DNA of 64,000 nt from assembly GCA_040905505.1 (NCBI GenBank), contig JBBDRL010000108.1, positions 5,905 to 69,904 of the forward strand, written 5' to 3'. This document shows, one piece after another, positions 26,373 through 35,964 of the stretch. How positions within the stretch are numbered: position 1 is the stretch's first letter; the number at the start of each line of letters is the position of its first letter. Below the pieces are notes generated by a model, which had not been told where the DNA came from, ran no database searches, and was given only the letters and a program-made list of their open reading frames with translations. This DNA comes from WHSP01 sp040905505 (lineage in GTDB: Bacteria > Gemmatimonadota > Gemmatimonadetes > Longimicrobiales > Longimicrobiaceae). The position numbers and the translations under genes are program-made.

Positions 26373-27613
26373 TGCCTGCGCACTCCGTCGATCCCGAACG
26401 ACTTCTCACCCGCCTCCGCCATCTCGGGCAGATCGGCCGCACGCCGGCCGGCGCCCTCACGCGCCTGGCGCTGACGGACGGCGATCGCGACGCGCGCGAC
26501 GCTTACGTCGGATGGTTGACGGACGCCGGTCTCGCTACTGAGATCGACGCCATCGGCAACGTTTTCGGAACCTGGAATCCGGGCGGCGATGCTGGCGCCG
26601 AGGCGCCCGTGATGATCGGGTCTCATCTGGACACCGTGGTCGACGCGGGGATCTACGACGGGAGCAGTGGCGTGCTGACCGCGCTCGCCGTCGTCGAAGC
26701 GATCCGGGACGCCGGTCTGAGCGCCGCCCGCCCCATCACCATCGCGTCCTTCACCAACGAGGAAGGCGTACGCTACACCCCCGACATGATGGGCTCGCTG
26801 ATCCACGCCGGTGGATTCCCTCTGCAGGACGCGCTGGCCAGCCGGGGCACGGACGGCTCCGTGCTGGGCGAGGAGCTGCGACGCATCGGCTACGCCGGGC
26901 CGATGGCTCCTGGATCGATACGACCGCATGCCTTCATCGAGCTGCACGTGGAGCAGGGGCCGCTCCTGTTTCACGAGGGCCTCCAGGTCGGCGCGGTCGA
27001 AGCCCTCCAGGGCATCTCCTGGCAGCGTGTGACCGTGCACGGTGAAGCCAACCACGCGGGCACGACGCCGATGCGGCTGCGCCACGACGCGGGATATGCC
27101 GCCGCAAGGATCACGACCTTTCTACACGATCTCGCCGAACGGTCCGACGGCAAAGTGGTCGCCACGGTCGGGACGTTGCGCTTCCAGCCGGATGTCATCA
27201 ACATCATTCCCGCGACGGCGACCCTGACCGTCGACCTCCGCAGCCCCGACGCGGAGCGTCTGACTGCCGCCGAGGCGGCCCTGACCACGACGCTGGAGGC
27301 GCTGGCGCAGGAGGTGGGCGTCACCTTCGACGTGGAGCGCCTCGTCCGCTTCGAGCCCGTCACGTTCGACGCGCGGATCGTCTCCCTCGTCGAGGATGCG
27401 GCTGCCGCTCGCGGGCTGGGGTGCCGGCGTATGACGTCAGGCGCGGGTCACGACGCCCAGATGATCGCGCGCATCGCCCCTTCCGCTATGATCTTCGTGC
27501 CCAGCGAGGGGGGTATCAGCCACAGCCCGGGCGAGCGTACGTCCGACGACGACCTGGTCGCCGGGGCCAACGTTCTGCTGGACGTCGTTCTGGAACTGGC
27601 GGCGCATAGGTAA
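26372..27613 (+). CDS. M20-type Zn amidohydrolase (allantoate/ureidopropionate family)
   Basis: 413 residues. Metal and active-site motifs of the allantoate amidohydrolase/N-carbamoyl-amino-acid hydrolase group are in order: GSHLDTVVDAGIYDGSSGVL (His, Asp), FTNEEGVRY (Glu), IELHVEQGPLL (His) and GGISHSPGERT (His). The dimerisation lid carries GEANHAGTTPMRLRHDA. Such enzymes remove carbamoyl or ureido nitrogen with two divalent metals. Overlap with dpaL suggests one catabolic route releasing ammonia from a diamino- or ureido-acid. The exact substrate cannot be read from sequence. It ends 8 bases before the hybrid kinase gene. Confidence 0.88.
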   Translation: MPAHSVDPERLLTRLRHLGQIGRTPAGALTRLALTDGDRDARDAYVGWLTDAGLATEIDAIGNVFGTWNPGGDAGAEAPVMIGSHLDTVVDAGIYDGSSGVLTALAVVEAIRDAGLSAARPITIASFTNEEGVRYTPDMMGSLIHAGGFPLQDALASRGTDGSVLGEELRRIGYAGPMAPGSIRPHAFIELHVEQGPLLFHEGLQVGAVEALQGISWQRVTVHGEANHAGTTPMRLRHDAGYAAARITTFLHDLAERSDGKVVATVGTLRFQPDVINIIPATATLTVDLRSPDAERLTAAEAALTTTLEALAQEVGVTFDVERLVRFEPVTFDARIVSLVEDAAAARGLGCRRMTSGAGHDAQMIARIAPSAMIFVPSEGGISHSPGERTSDDDLVAGANVLLDVVLELAAHR

Positions 27614-27621
27614 TCCGACCC

Positions 27622-30600
27622 ATGTCAGAGCCTTGCGGCGGACTATCTTCAGGTTCGGCAGCGTCAGCTTCCTCTTCTAAGTCCGCCAACGAACTGATGT
27701 CCATTCCACTGACTGACGCCGTGACGGGCGCGGAGGGGTCGCCGCCGCCCGCCTCCATCCCCTGGTCGCAGAGCCAGTTCGTCGACCTCGTGCAGGGACT
27801 CGACGCCATCGTCTGGGAGATGGACGTCCGGACCCTACGCTTCACCTTTGTGAGCGACCGCGCCGAGCACCTCCTCGGGTACCCCGTCCGGCGCTGGATC
27901 GAGGAACCGCGCTTCTGGCAGGACGTGCTCCTCCACCCCGACGACCGGGTCTGGGCGTTGGACTTCTGCGACTGCGCCGTGCAGGAGGTGAGGGATCATG
28001 AATTCGAGTATCGGGCCGTCCGCGCCGATGGCCGGGTCGTATGGATGCGCGATCTGGTCCGCGTCGTCGTCGACGGCGACGGGCAGCCTCAGCGGCTGCG
28101 CGGCGTGATGATCGAGATCTCTGAGAAGAAGGAAGCGGAAGAGGCGCTGCGAGCGGCCGAGGGTCACGCACAGCAGCTCGCCGCCCGGATGCGTGCCGTG
28201 GCGGGCGCTGCGGCCGGGGTCGTCGGCGCCGCCTCGATCGAGACCCTCCTGCCGGTGCTCCACGATGCGCTCGGGAAGGTGATCTCTTTCGACGTGTTCC
28301 TCCTCTCGCTGTACGATGAGGACAGCCGCACGCTCACCTACTACGGCTACGATTCCGGGCTGCCGGTCTCGCGCGAGGTCGTCCCCGTCGACCGGACGCC
28401 CGCCGGTGAAGTGATCGCCTCGCGCCGTCCGACCGTGACCCGTTTCCGCGATCGCAACGCACCGCCGCCCCTTACGTTCGGAACCGGCCGGCCGGCCGAA
28501 TCGATCATCCGGACCCCGGTGGTGGAGGGCGATCGGGTACTCGGGGTGCTCTCGGTTCAGAGCTACACGCGCGAGCTGTACGTGGAGCAGGACCTGGAAG
28601 TCCTGGAGGTGATCGCGTCGCTCGCCTCGACCGCGCTGCTCAACATCGAGCTCCTGTGCGAGCGGGATCAGGCGGAGCAGGCGCTGCGCCGCGCCAAGGA
28701 GGAGCTCGAGGTCCGGGTCGTCGAGCGCACGGCCGAGCTCGCCGAGATCAACAAGGCCCTCGAGACGGAGATCGCCGAGCGCAAAGCGGCGACGGCGGAG
28801 CTGAAGAAGCGGACCGACGAGCTGGAAGCGATCTTCCGGGCGCTGCCCGACCTGTACTTCCGCTTATCCACCGACGGCTACATCCTCGACTTCCGCACGA
28901 GCGGCGACGATCCCCGCTACCTCACCCCGGAACGGTTCGTCGGCCGGACCCTCCCGGACATGCTCCAGGAGCTGGCGACCGCCGACGTCAACGCACGCGT
29001 ATTGGACGCCCTCGAGGAGGTGAACCGGACGGGCCGGCTGGTCAGCTTCGAGTACCCGCTGCTGGTCGACGGGCTCGGCCGCGATTTCGAGGCGCGGCTT
29101 CTCCGACTCGACGATGGCTCGCTCTTCGCCGTCGTGCGCGACATCACCGAGCGCAAGCAGTTCGAGAATGCGCTTCAGGAGCGCGAGGAGCATTTTCGTA
29201 AGCTCATCGAGACGGCCCATGATCTCATCCAGACCCTCGATGCTCGCGGCCGGATCGTCTACACCGGTCCGTCGGTCGAACGGCTTCTGGGCTACACACC
29301 GGAGGAGCTTGCGGGTATTGGCCTACCCACCTTCATCCATCCGGACGACCAGGCGCGGGTGCAGGCCAAGATCCTCCGCGCGATGGCGAACCCCGGGGAG
29401 ATCATCCAGACCGAGTACCGCGTGCGCCATAAGGACGGGCGGTGGCGGTGGTTCGAGACGTTGGCCCGAACCTTCTCGCCCGACACCGCCGAGCACGGCC
29501 TGGTGGCCAACGCCCGCGACATCACCGAGCGCCGCCAGGCCGAGGAAGCACTCGCCCGGGCCAAGGAGGACGCGGAGCGGGCGCGTGAGGCGGCGGAGCG
29601 AGCCAATCGTGCGAAGAGCGAATTCCTCTCGCGAATGAGCCATGAGCTGCGAACGCCGATGAACTCCATCCTCGGATTCGCGCAGCTTCTCGACCGGGCA
29701 CGCCTCCCGGCCGAGCAGAAGAAGAGCGTGGGGCACATCCTCGGCGCAGGGCGGCACCTACTCCAGTTGATCAACGAGGTTCTCGAGATCTCGCGAATCG
29801 AAGCGGGGCGATCGTCGCTGTCGCTCGAGCCGGTCCGTCTGGGAACCGTGCTCCGGGAGGCGGTCGGCCTGGTGCGCCCGCTCGCGGCACAGTGGCGCGT
29901 CGAGCTCGATGCCGGCCCGTGGCCGACCTGCTCGACCTTCGTGCAGGCGGACCGACAGCGCCTCACGCAGGTGCTCCTGAACCTCTTCGGAAACGCGATC
30001 AAGTACAATCGGCCCGGCGGGCGGGTGGACTTCATCTGCGAGACGTGTGAAGCCGAGGACGGACAGCAGCACCTGGTCGTCCGCGTCAGCGATACCGGCC
30101 GCGGCATCCCCGAGGAGAGAATCGATCAGCTCTTCACCCCGTTCGCCCGGCTGGGCGCGGAGCAGAGCGAGGTCGAGGGCACAGGTCTCGGGCTGGCGCT
30201 TTCACAGCGTCTGACCGAGGCGATGGGCGGCACGCTCACCCTGGAGAGCACGGGACCGCACGGCAGCGTGTTCCGGCTCGACCTGCTCGTTGCGGCCGAT
30301 CCGGCAGAGCGACTCGAGGAGCACGCCGGGACATCGGAGCCGCTCGAGGAGGTGCCGCACGCGCCCGCGACACTGCTCTACATCGAGGACAACCTGGCGA
30401 ACCTCAGCCTGGTCGAGACGATCCTATTGTCGCGCCCGCGGTGGCGAACGATGCCGGCCCTCCAGGGGCGGATCGGTTTGGAGCTCGCGCGCGAGCACCT
30501 GCCCGACATCATCCTGCTCGACCTCCATCTTCCCGACCTCTCCGGCGAGGAGGTCCTGCGCCTCCTTCGCGCCGAATCCAGAACCGCGTCGATTCCGGTC

Positions 30601-30738
30601 GTGATCATCACGGCCGACGCGACCGACCGAGCCACCGAACGCCTGCGACTGGCCGGCGCCGACGCGTACCTCACGAAGCCGCTCGACATCGACGAGTTCC
30701 TCGAGACGCTGGGGCGCTTCCTGCCCGCACCGGCCTAG
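27622..30738 (+). CDS. Hybrid histidine kinase: PAS-GAF-PAS-PAS-HisKA-HATPase-REC
   Basis: 1038 residues. PAS 1 about 50-170 (LGYPVRRW...LLHPDDR), GAF about 193-346, coiled coil 350-400, PAS 2 about 396-512, PAS 3 about 523-640 (FIHPDDQARVQ; ITERRQAEEAL). HisKA has FLSRMSHELRTPMNSILGF (His near 673). The HATPase has NLFGNAIKYN, DTGRGIPE and GTGLGLALS. The C-terminal receiver (about 914-1037) has LLDLHLPDLS with phospho-acceptor Asp and LTKPLDIDEF. There is no membrane segment, so it is a cytosolic multi-input sensor. It is closely similar in plan and sequence to the hybrid kinase at 37883, probably a paralogue. ATG 27697 is an alternative start. Confidence 0.93.
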   Translation: MSEPCGGLSSGSAASASSSKSANELMSIPLTDAVTGAEGSPPPASIPWSQSQFVDLVQGLDAIVWEMDVRTLRFTFVSDRAEHLLGYPVRRWIEEPRFWQDVLLHPDDRVWALDFCDCAVQEVRDHEFEYRAVRADGRVVWMRDLVRVVVDGDGQPQRLRGVMIEISEKKEAEEALRAAEGHAQQLAARMRAVAGAAAGVVGAASIETLLPVLHDALGKVISFDVFLLSLYDEDSRTLTYYGYDSGLPVSREVVPVDRTPAGEVIASRRPTVTRFRDRNAPPPLTFGTGRPAESIIRTPVVEGDRVLGVLSVQSYTRELYVEQDLEVLEVIASLASTALLNIELLCERDQAEQALRRAKEELEVRVVERTAELAEINKALETEIAERKAATAELKKRTDELEAIFRALPDLYFRLSTDGYILDFRTSGDDPRYLTPERFVGRTLPDMLQELATADVNARVLDALEEVNRTGRLVSFEYPLLVDGLGRDFEARLLRLDDGSLFAVVRDITERKQFENALQEREEHFRKLIETAHDLIQTLDARGRIVYTGPSVERLLGYTPEELAGIGLPTFIHPDDQARVQAKILRAMANPGEIIQTEYRVRHKDGRWRWFETLARTFSPDTAEHGLVANARDITERRQAEEALARAKEDAERAREAAERANRAKSEFLSRMSHELRTPMNSILGFAQLLDRARLPAEQKKSVGHILGAGRHLLQLINEVLEISRIEAGRSSLSLEPVRLGTVLREAVGLVRPLAAQWRVELDAGPWPTCSTFVQADRQRLTQVLLNLFGNAIKYNRPGGRVDFICETCEAEDGQQHLVVRVSDTGRGIPEERIDQLFTPFARLGAEQSEVEGTGLGLALSQRLTEAMGGTLTLESTGPHGSVFRLDLLVAADPAERLEEHAGTSEPLEEVPHAPATLLYIEDNLANLSLVETILLSRPRWRTMPALQGRIGLELAREHLPDIILLDLHLPDLSGEEVLRLLRAESRTASIPVVIITADATDRATERLRLAGADAYLTKPLDIDEFLETLGRFLPAPA

Positions 30739-30796
30739 CGGCGACGGGCAGGGCGCGGCAAGGAGGCCGGGCGTCGCGGAGGCGCAGTAAACACGA

Positions 30797-30829
30797 ACCT
30801 CCCCGACAGCAGCGTGCTGCCGGGGAGGT
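30797..30829 (+). terminator. Terminator-like hairpin after the hybrid kinase
   Basis: ACCTCCCCGACAGCA pairs with TGCTGCCGGGGAGGT (one G-T type mismatch) around a GCG loop. It starts 59 bases after the kinase stop. It is very stable, but followed only by CGTTACC rather than a T run. Confidence 0.65.
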
Positions 30830-31158
30830 CGTTACCTGAATGTTCAGTGATTACCGGCTCGAACCTGAGCTGATGCCCGTCCAGTCGATCGTGACCAGAC
30901 GCGGACGCGGACGTCGCGCCGTCCAGCGGAGCTGCGGGTGCTGTCCCGATCGAGCGGCCCGGACCTGCCGGGAAACCGTCGATGGTACACCTGCGTTACT
31001 CCCCGATACCTGCCGTTTATCTGTCATTCCGATGCCCTCTCTGTTGAGTTCGCCAGCGTCGACGCATCCGAAGGCGCCGTATCTCGCTGGCGAGGGAAAG
31101 ATAGGGCAACGGCGACCGTGGGGGATGGGTCACCTGACCCATAGTCCGCTCCTGATCT
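30830..31158. other. Intergenic region without a supported gene
   Basis: Lies between the convergent hybrid kinase and ADOP permease genes. Beyond the hairpin at 30797 and the palindrome at 31125 I see no coding sequence with domain or ribosome-site support. Confidence 0.5.
31125..31142. promoter_or_regulatory. Palindrome ATGGGTCA-CC-TGACCCAT (site 1 of 3)
   Basis: A perfect 8-2-8 inverted repeat 17 bases beyond the stop of the ADOP permease. The same GGGTCA-nn-TGACCC theme recurs at 36443 and 43666. It could be a regulator binding site or a short transcript-end hairpin; placement at a 3' end here favours neither strongly. Confidence 0.5.
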
Positions 31159-33831
31159 CTATTCGCGGCGGAGTAGCCCCGCCGGTTCGATTCCCGAAAC
31201 CCGTCGGGCGGGAATGTAACACGCTGCCAGGGCTACGATCGCCAGCCCGCCGCCGACCGCGGCCAGCGTCAGGGGGTCGAAAGGAGAGATCCCGACGAGC
31301 AGAGCGCTGATCACCCGGGTCGAGAGGTAGACGCCCGGCACGCCCACGAACAGGCCCAGGAGGACCAGCAGCATCCCCTCACGAACGACCAGCCGCAGCA
31401 CCTGCCCGCGCTCAGCCCCGAGCGCCAGGCGGACGGCGAGCTCGTGTCGGCGGCGCGTCACCGACCCGGCGACCATTCCGTACAGACCCATCGCCGCCAG
31501 GAGCAGCGCACCCAGCGAGAAGCCGGAGATCAGCACGGCGCTGACCCGCTGCTGCCGAAGCGATACGGAAACCACCTGATCCATCGATCGGATGTCCGCG
31601 ATGGCCAGTTCCGGATCGATCCGCCAGATGGCCGCGCGCGCCTCGGAGGCCAGGCTCGAGGGCGCCCGGTCGGTGCGCAGTGCCCACGACAGGCTGGGCA
31701 CCACGTAATCTTCGTTGCGAACGTAGATCTGGGGGCGGTCGTCGCGATGGACGTCGTACTGGCGCGCGTGTTCCGCCACCCCCACGACCGTCAGCGAATC
31801 GGTCCCGTACAGCACGAGCGTCGCACCGACGGGGTCCCCGGTTGGGAAGAAGGCGTCCGCGAGCGTACGATCGATCACCACCTCGCGGACGCCCTCCGGC
31901 CTCGCCCGCGAGAAGCCACGACCGTTGAGAATGGAAATTCCCATCGTCTCCAGGTAACCGGCCCGTGCGTGGAACCGATCGACGAGCGGTTCATCGTTCT
32001 CCCGAGCACCGGTATTCCCCGGCGCCCCCGGGAAGGTGACACCCGTCTGGCTCGCCTCGGCCGTCAGCGGCAGCCCGGAAACGGCGCCCACCGATCGGAC
32101 ACCCGGCAGCGCGGCGAGCTCGGCGTGTAGGCGATCCTGCGCCGCCGTCACCGCCGCCGCGTCCGGATAGGCGTCGCTCGCGATCGGCACGCGCAGGGTC
32201 AGGACGCCCGCAGGCTCGAAGCCCGGGTCGGCGCGGAGAAGTTGCTCGAAGCTGCGCACGACCAGGCCGCCGGTGCTCAGCAGGACCAGCGCGAGCGCGA
32301 CCTGAACCACCACCATCCCCCGCCGCATCCGCCCGTGCCCACCCCCGCCCCGCACCGCCGTCGCACGCAGCAGCGTACCCAGGTGGGTGCGCGTCGCCCA
32401 ACTGGCGGGCACGGCGGCAGCGATCAGCCCCAGGAGGGTGCCAGTGCCGATCACGACGATGGCGACCTGCCAGTCGACCGCGATCGCCTCCAGACGGGGC
32501 AGATCCAGGGGCGTCATCGCCACGAGGGCCCGTGTTGCCCAGAATGCGGCCAGTACGCCCCCTACCCCGCCCAGCAGCCCCAGCACGCCGCCCTCGACGA
32601 GCGTTGCCCGCATCAGCGCCACCCGGTCCGCACCCAACGCCCGCGAGATCGCGAACTCCCGCTCGCGCTGCGTCGCCCTCACCAGTAGTAGCGTCGCCAG
32701 GTTGACCATCAGCACCAGCACCAGGAGCAGCCCGGCCAGCCCCAGCGCGGTCAGCGCCGGGCGCACACCGGAGACTAGATCGGCCTGGAGCCCGACCGGA
32801 TACAGCCGCAGTCCGAGGCCGCCGAAGTCCCGCTCGTCCAGCATCCTCCCCACCCGATCGACCGCTGCCTCGACCGCCTCCGGCGGGGTCCCCGGCCGGG
32901 CGCGGATCATTCCGGCGTACGACCCCTCCCCCGGCTCCGTCTCGGCCAGGTCATGGTCGAACGTCGTGTAGAGATCGGCACCCTCCGGGCCCCCGAGACT
33001 CGACGTCTGCACGAAGCGAACGTCTCGCCCCATCACGCCGACCACCGTGTGCGGCTCGCCGTCAAGGTGAACATCCGTGCCGACGATTTCCGGGTCCGCA
33101 CTGAACCGCTGACTCCAAACGTCGTGCCCCAGAACAACTACCGCCGGCCGCCCCGGGCCCACCTCGCTCGCGGCGAAGTCACGACCCAGCGCAGGCTGAA
33201 CACCCAGAAAGTCGAACAGGCGCGGCGATGAGACGATCAGCCCGACCTCCTGCGGAGGGCCGTCGCCCTCACCCCCCAAAGTTACCGTCGTTCGATCCAG
33301 GCCGACCGCGCCTTCGATCGGCCCGCCTGCCTCGTCGAGCGCCACGATGTCCGTTCCCGCCAGCGCGCCGCGGTCCAGCTCGAACCAGCCGTACTCCCGC
33401 CAGACCATGTGCAGGCCGCCGGGGTCCTCGTAGGGCAATGGCTCGATCAGAACCTTGTCCACAACCGCGTACACGACCGCGAATGCTCCCAATCCGACAG
33501 TCAGAGTCCCGAGCATCGCCGCCATGAAGAGGGGCGCACGGGACAGCCGGCGCAGCACCAGCTCGGAGTCCCGACCCCAGTTGCCCAGCCGACGCCACGC
33601 GATTGAAGGGCGCACCCGCTCGCCCGGTCCGTTGCGCAGCGAATCCCACAGTGCCCGAACCCAGACGACCGCCAGGGACGCCACGCCGCCGCGCCGCAGC
33701 GCCGTCCGGTAGCGGTCTCGGTACGCTTCGACCACCGCCTCACCCAGATCCTCCCGGAAATGCGCGGGATACAGCCGCAGGAGAAGCCGCGTCCAGGCTT
33801 CCGACATCCTCAGCCAATGCTGCTCCTTCAT
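31159..33831 (-). CDS. ADOP-family MacB-like ABC permease
   Basis: 890 residues. Residues 1-80 are the soluble N-terminal extension typical of acidobacterial duplicated orphan permeases (LLLRLYPAHFREDLGEAVVE). One membrane helix near 105-130 precedes a large periplasmic MacB_PCD domain (about 135-345), then FtsX helices near 365-480, a second periplasmic domain and a second FtsX set near 785-880 (RRRHELAVRLALGAERGQVL). No ATPase gene is adjacent, as usual for this family. Start and PadR stop overlap (ATGA at 33828-33831), so the pair is co-translated and probably autoregulated by PadR. Likely substrates are lipophilic compounds or peptides, by family analogy only. Confidence 0.92.
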   Translation of the reverse strand: MKEQHWLRMSEAWTRLLLRLYPAHFREDLGEAVVEAYRDRYRTALRRGGVASLAVVWVRALWDSLRNGPGERVRPSIAWRRLGNWGRDSELVLRRLSRAPLFMAAMLGTLTVGLGAFAVVYAVVDKVLIEPLPYEDPGGLHMVWREYGWFELDRGALAGTDIVALDEAGGPIEGAVGLDRTTVTLGGEGDGPPQEVGLIVSSPRLFDFLGVQPALGRDFAASEVGPGRPAVVVLGHDVWSQRFSADPEIVGTDVHLDGEPHTVVGVMGRDVRFVQTSSLGGPEGADLYTTFDHDLAETEPGEGSYAGMIRARPGTPPEAVEAAVDRVGRMLDERDFGGLGLRLYPVGLQADLVSGVRPALTALGLAGLLLVLVLMVNLATLLLVRATQREREFAISRALGADRVALMRATLVEGGVLGLLGGVGGVLAAFWATRALVAMTPLDLPRLEAIAVDWQVAIVVIGTGTLLGLIAAAVPASWATRTHLGTLLRATAVRGGGGHGRMRRGMVVVQVALALVLLSTGGLVVRSFEQLLRADPGFEPAGVLTLRVPIASDAYPDAAAVTAAQDRLHAELAALPGVRSVGAVSGLPLTAEASQTGVTFPGAPGNTGARENDEPLVDRFHARAGYLETMGISILNGRGFSRARPEGVREVVIDRTLADAFFPTGDPVGATLVLYGTDSLTVVGVAEHARQYDVHRDDRPQIYVRNEDYVVPSLSWALRTDRAPSSLASEARAAIWRIDPELAIADIRSMDQVVSVSLRQQRVSAVLISGFSLGALLLAAMGLYGMVAGSVTRRRHELAVRLALGAERGQVLRLVVREGMLLVLLGLFVGVPGVYLSTRVISALLVGISPFDPLTLAAVGGGLAIVALAACYIPARRVSGIEPAGLLRRE

Positions 33832-34193
33832 GCGGCACCTTCCGCCAGCAGCCCGCCGATATGGGCCGCCCGTGTCAGTGCCGCCATTCGCCTTGCCTCC
33901 GCCCGCGCCACCCGTAGACCCAGCGGCGTCGCACGATAGTAGTTTCGCCGCTCGTCTCCCGCGTCCGGCGTCTCTCGCCGGTCCGCCGCTTCGATCAGCC
34001 CCTGCTCCTGCATCCGCCGTAGCGCCCGGTACAGCGTTCCCACGTCCGGAACCACCGTCTCTCCGCGAGACTCCGCGTCCCGAATGATCCCGTACCCGTG
34101 CCGTTCACCCACCGCCAGACTCAGCAGGACGTGAAATTCCACCGGCCGCAGCGGCAGGAATCGCTCGACCGGCCGTTCGCGATCCATTCCCAT
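33828..34193 (-). CDS. PadR-family transcriptional regulator
   Basis: 121 residues from ATG 34193, chosen because GGAGG lies 7 bases upstream. PadR winged-helix features: LPLRPVEFHVLLSLAVGERH, GYGIIRDAESRG, VPDVGTLYRALRRMQEQGLI and RNYYRATPLGLRVARAEARR. It is the usual partner of ADOP permeases and represses them until a ligand binds. A symmetrical AT-rich element at 34238-34275 upstream of its start is a candidate operator. Confidence 0.93.
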   Translation of the reverse strand: MGMDRERPVERFLPLRPVEFHVLLSLAVGERHGYGIIRDAESRGETVVPDVGTLYRALRRMQEQGLIEAADRRETPDAGDERRNYYRATPLGLRVARAEARRMAALTRAAHIGGLLAEGAA

Positions 34194-34237
34194 CGACAGC
34201 CTCCGTACATGAGAGGAGCGGCGAATGCATGCGCCGC

Positions 34238-34275
34238 GCATATAGCTCGGCACATATATGCGCACTGCATATAGC
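34238..34275. promoter_or_regulatory. Candidate PadR operator
   Basis: TATATGC-GCACT-GCATATA (34255-34273) is a perfect 7-5-7 inverted repeat, and GCATATAGC occurs twice as a direct repeat (34238-34246, 34267-34275). It is an AT-rich island in GC-rich DNA, 45 bases upstream of the padR start, which suits an autoregulatory site. Confidence 0.6.
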
Positions 34276-34504
34276 CCGCGTCAAGGGCGGCGGGATGGGA
34301 GGCCCGCTGATGCGAGCCTCCGTGATGGGTCGCAGTTCGTGCCTGTCGAGGTGGGTACGTGGGCCATTGTGCAGGTGCGCCGGCCGGCGGACCGAACAGC
34401 GGCGCTTCATATTCATCATACCCCTTGTCGATCGGCTGTGAATCAGCATTTATTCACGTTACGGACTCGGCCCTTCTCCTGCACTCGGTTTTCCACTCCT
34501 CCCA

Positions 34505-35779
34505 ATGGTTACGCGACCACAGGACTGCACGATCGTGCTGATCGACGACGAGGAGGCGAATCTCGACCTTCTCGAGGCGATCCTGCGTGAGGATGGCTAT
34601 GTGTCGCTCGCGCGTACCAGTCGGCCGCAGGAGGCGGAGCGGATCATCCGGCGGGAGTCGCCGGATCTCATTCTGCTCGATCTTCACATGCCGCCACCCG
34701 ATGGGTTCGCGATCCTGGAATCGCTCCGGGCGTCGACGCCGGGGGACGAATACCTTCCGGTGCTGGTGCTGACGGCGGATGCGGCGCCGGCGGCGCGTGA
34801 GCGGGCGCTCTCGGGTGGTGCCCGGGACTTCCTGACGAAGCCGTTCGACGTCACCGAGGTTCTTCTGCGGGTGCGGAATCTGCTCGAGGCGCGCCTGCTT
34901 CACCGGCTGCAGCGCGAGGCGCGGTCGCGGGCGGAGGCGCTGGCGGCCGAGAACGCACGTCTGTTCGCGGAGGCACAGCAGGCGACGCGCGCCCGGGAGC
35001 GGTTGCTGTCAGTCGTCGCCCACGACCTTCGGAACCCGTTGTCGATCGTGGCGATGCACGCCGAGATGCTGGAGGAGCTCCGGCCACCGGAAACGACCGG
35101 TTATCTGAGGGAGGCGCTCGAGAGCATCAGCGCAGCGACCGGCCGGATGCAGCTTCTGATCGAGGACCTGTTGGATGTCTCCCGGTTGGAGCACGGAACC
35201 TTCAAGCTCGCGCTGGCCGAGACCACGGCGACCGAGCTTCTCGCCGAGGCGGACCGCGCGCTCCGGCCGCTGGCCGAGGCGAACGGCATCGCGATCGAGT
35301 TCCGGACGCTCGGTCAGGCCGACCCTCTTCAGGCCGACGGCGCCCGACTGCTCCAGGCGCTCTCCAACCTGGTCAGCAACGCGGTGAAATTCACTCCACC
35401 GGGTGGACGGGTGCGCGTGTCGGCGGCAACGGACAGCTCGGGCCTGAAGATGGCCGTTACGGACAGCGGGCCGGGCATCCCGCCCGACCAGATCCCTCAC
35501 GTATTCACGGCGTTCTGGCAGTCGGGCGATTCGGAGCGGCGGGGCGTCGGGCTGGGCCTCTGGATCGTGCGATCGATCGTCGAGGCGCACGGGGGTCGGA
35601 TCTGGGTCGAGTCCTCGCCGGGCGATGGCAGCACCTTTCGCTTCGAGATCCCGACCGTATCCGCGCGTGAGCCGATTGCGGACGGCAGCGGGGGAGCCCC
35701 TTCCGCCACCCGGCCTGCCGAGCCTGCTCCCAGACCGCCGATGCCCGAAATGCCGTCGCCCACGCCCCCGGGCGGCTGA
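34505..35779 (+). CDS. Receiver-histidine kinase protein (REC-HisKA-HATPase)
   Basis: 424 residues. The receiver domain is at residues 8-125 (IVLIDDEEANLDLLEAILRE, LILLDLHMPPPDGF with acceptor Asp near 60, DFLTKPFDVTEV). A helical linker follows, then HisKA with VVAHDLRNPLSIVAMHAEML (His near 173). The HATPase has NLVSNAVKFT, DSGPGIPPDQ and GVGLGLWIV. The Pro-rich C-terminal 40 residues are probably disordered. An N-terminal receiver before a kinase means its autokinase is itself controlled by phosphorylation, for example by a hybrid kinase. It is a close paralogue of the gene at 40344, which sits right after a hybrid kinase. Confidence 0.92.
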   Translation: MVTRPQDCTIVLIDDEEANLDLLEAILREDGYVSLARTSRPQEAERIIRRESPDLILLDLHMPPPDGFAILESLRASTPGDEYLPVLVLTADAAPAARERALSGGARDFLTKPFDVTEVLLRVRNLLEARLLHRLQREARSRAEALAAENARLFAEAQQATRARERLLSVVAHDLRNPLSIVAMHAEMLEELRPPETTGYLREALESISAATGRMQLLIEDLLDVSRLEHGTFKLALAETTATELLAEADRALRPLAEANGIAIEFRTLGQADPLQADGARLLQALSNLVSNAVKFTPPGGRVRVSAATDSSGLKMAVTDSGPGIPPDQIPHVFTAFWQSGDSERRGVGLGLWIVRSIVEAHGGRIWVESSPGDGSTFRFEIPTVSAREPIADGSGGAPSATRPAEPAPRPPMPEMPSPTPPGG

Positions 35780-35809
35780 CGGTAACCTAGGTCTCGCCAT
35801 GCCGACATC

Positions 35810-35957
35810 GAGATCGTCACCAGCGTAAACGTCGTCACCAGCTTCAACGTCGTCACCAGCTTCAACGTCGTCACCGGCTTCAACGTCGTCACCGGCTTCA
35901 ACGTCGTCACCCGGCTTCAACGTCGTCACCCGGCACCAACGTCGTCACCCGGCATCA
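35810..35957. repeat. 18-19-bp tandem repeat array
   Basis: Seven copies of AACGTCGTCACC at 35828, 35846, 35864, 35882, 35900, 35919 and 35938, each followed by variants of AGCTTC or CGGCTTC, plus a degenerate copy at 35810. The period is 18 then 19. It lies just after the receiver-kinase stop. Spacers are absent, so it is not CRISPR. Confidence 0.85.
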
Positions 35958-35964
35958 AGTAGTC

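Noticed and set aside
31175..31200. CCGGTTCGATTCCCG, tRNA-like
   Set aside because: Part of the ADOP permease 3' coding end (SGIEPAGLLRRE).
30840..31310. Plus-strand open frame after the hybrid kinase
   Set aside because: Overlaps the ADOP permease end antisense, begins right after a terminator hairpin and has no recognisable sequence.
34505..35779. Classing the REC-HisKA-HATPase protein as an ordinary response regulator
   Set aside because: It contains a full HisKA and intact HATPase motifs, so it is a receiver-controlled kinase.
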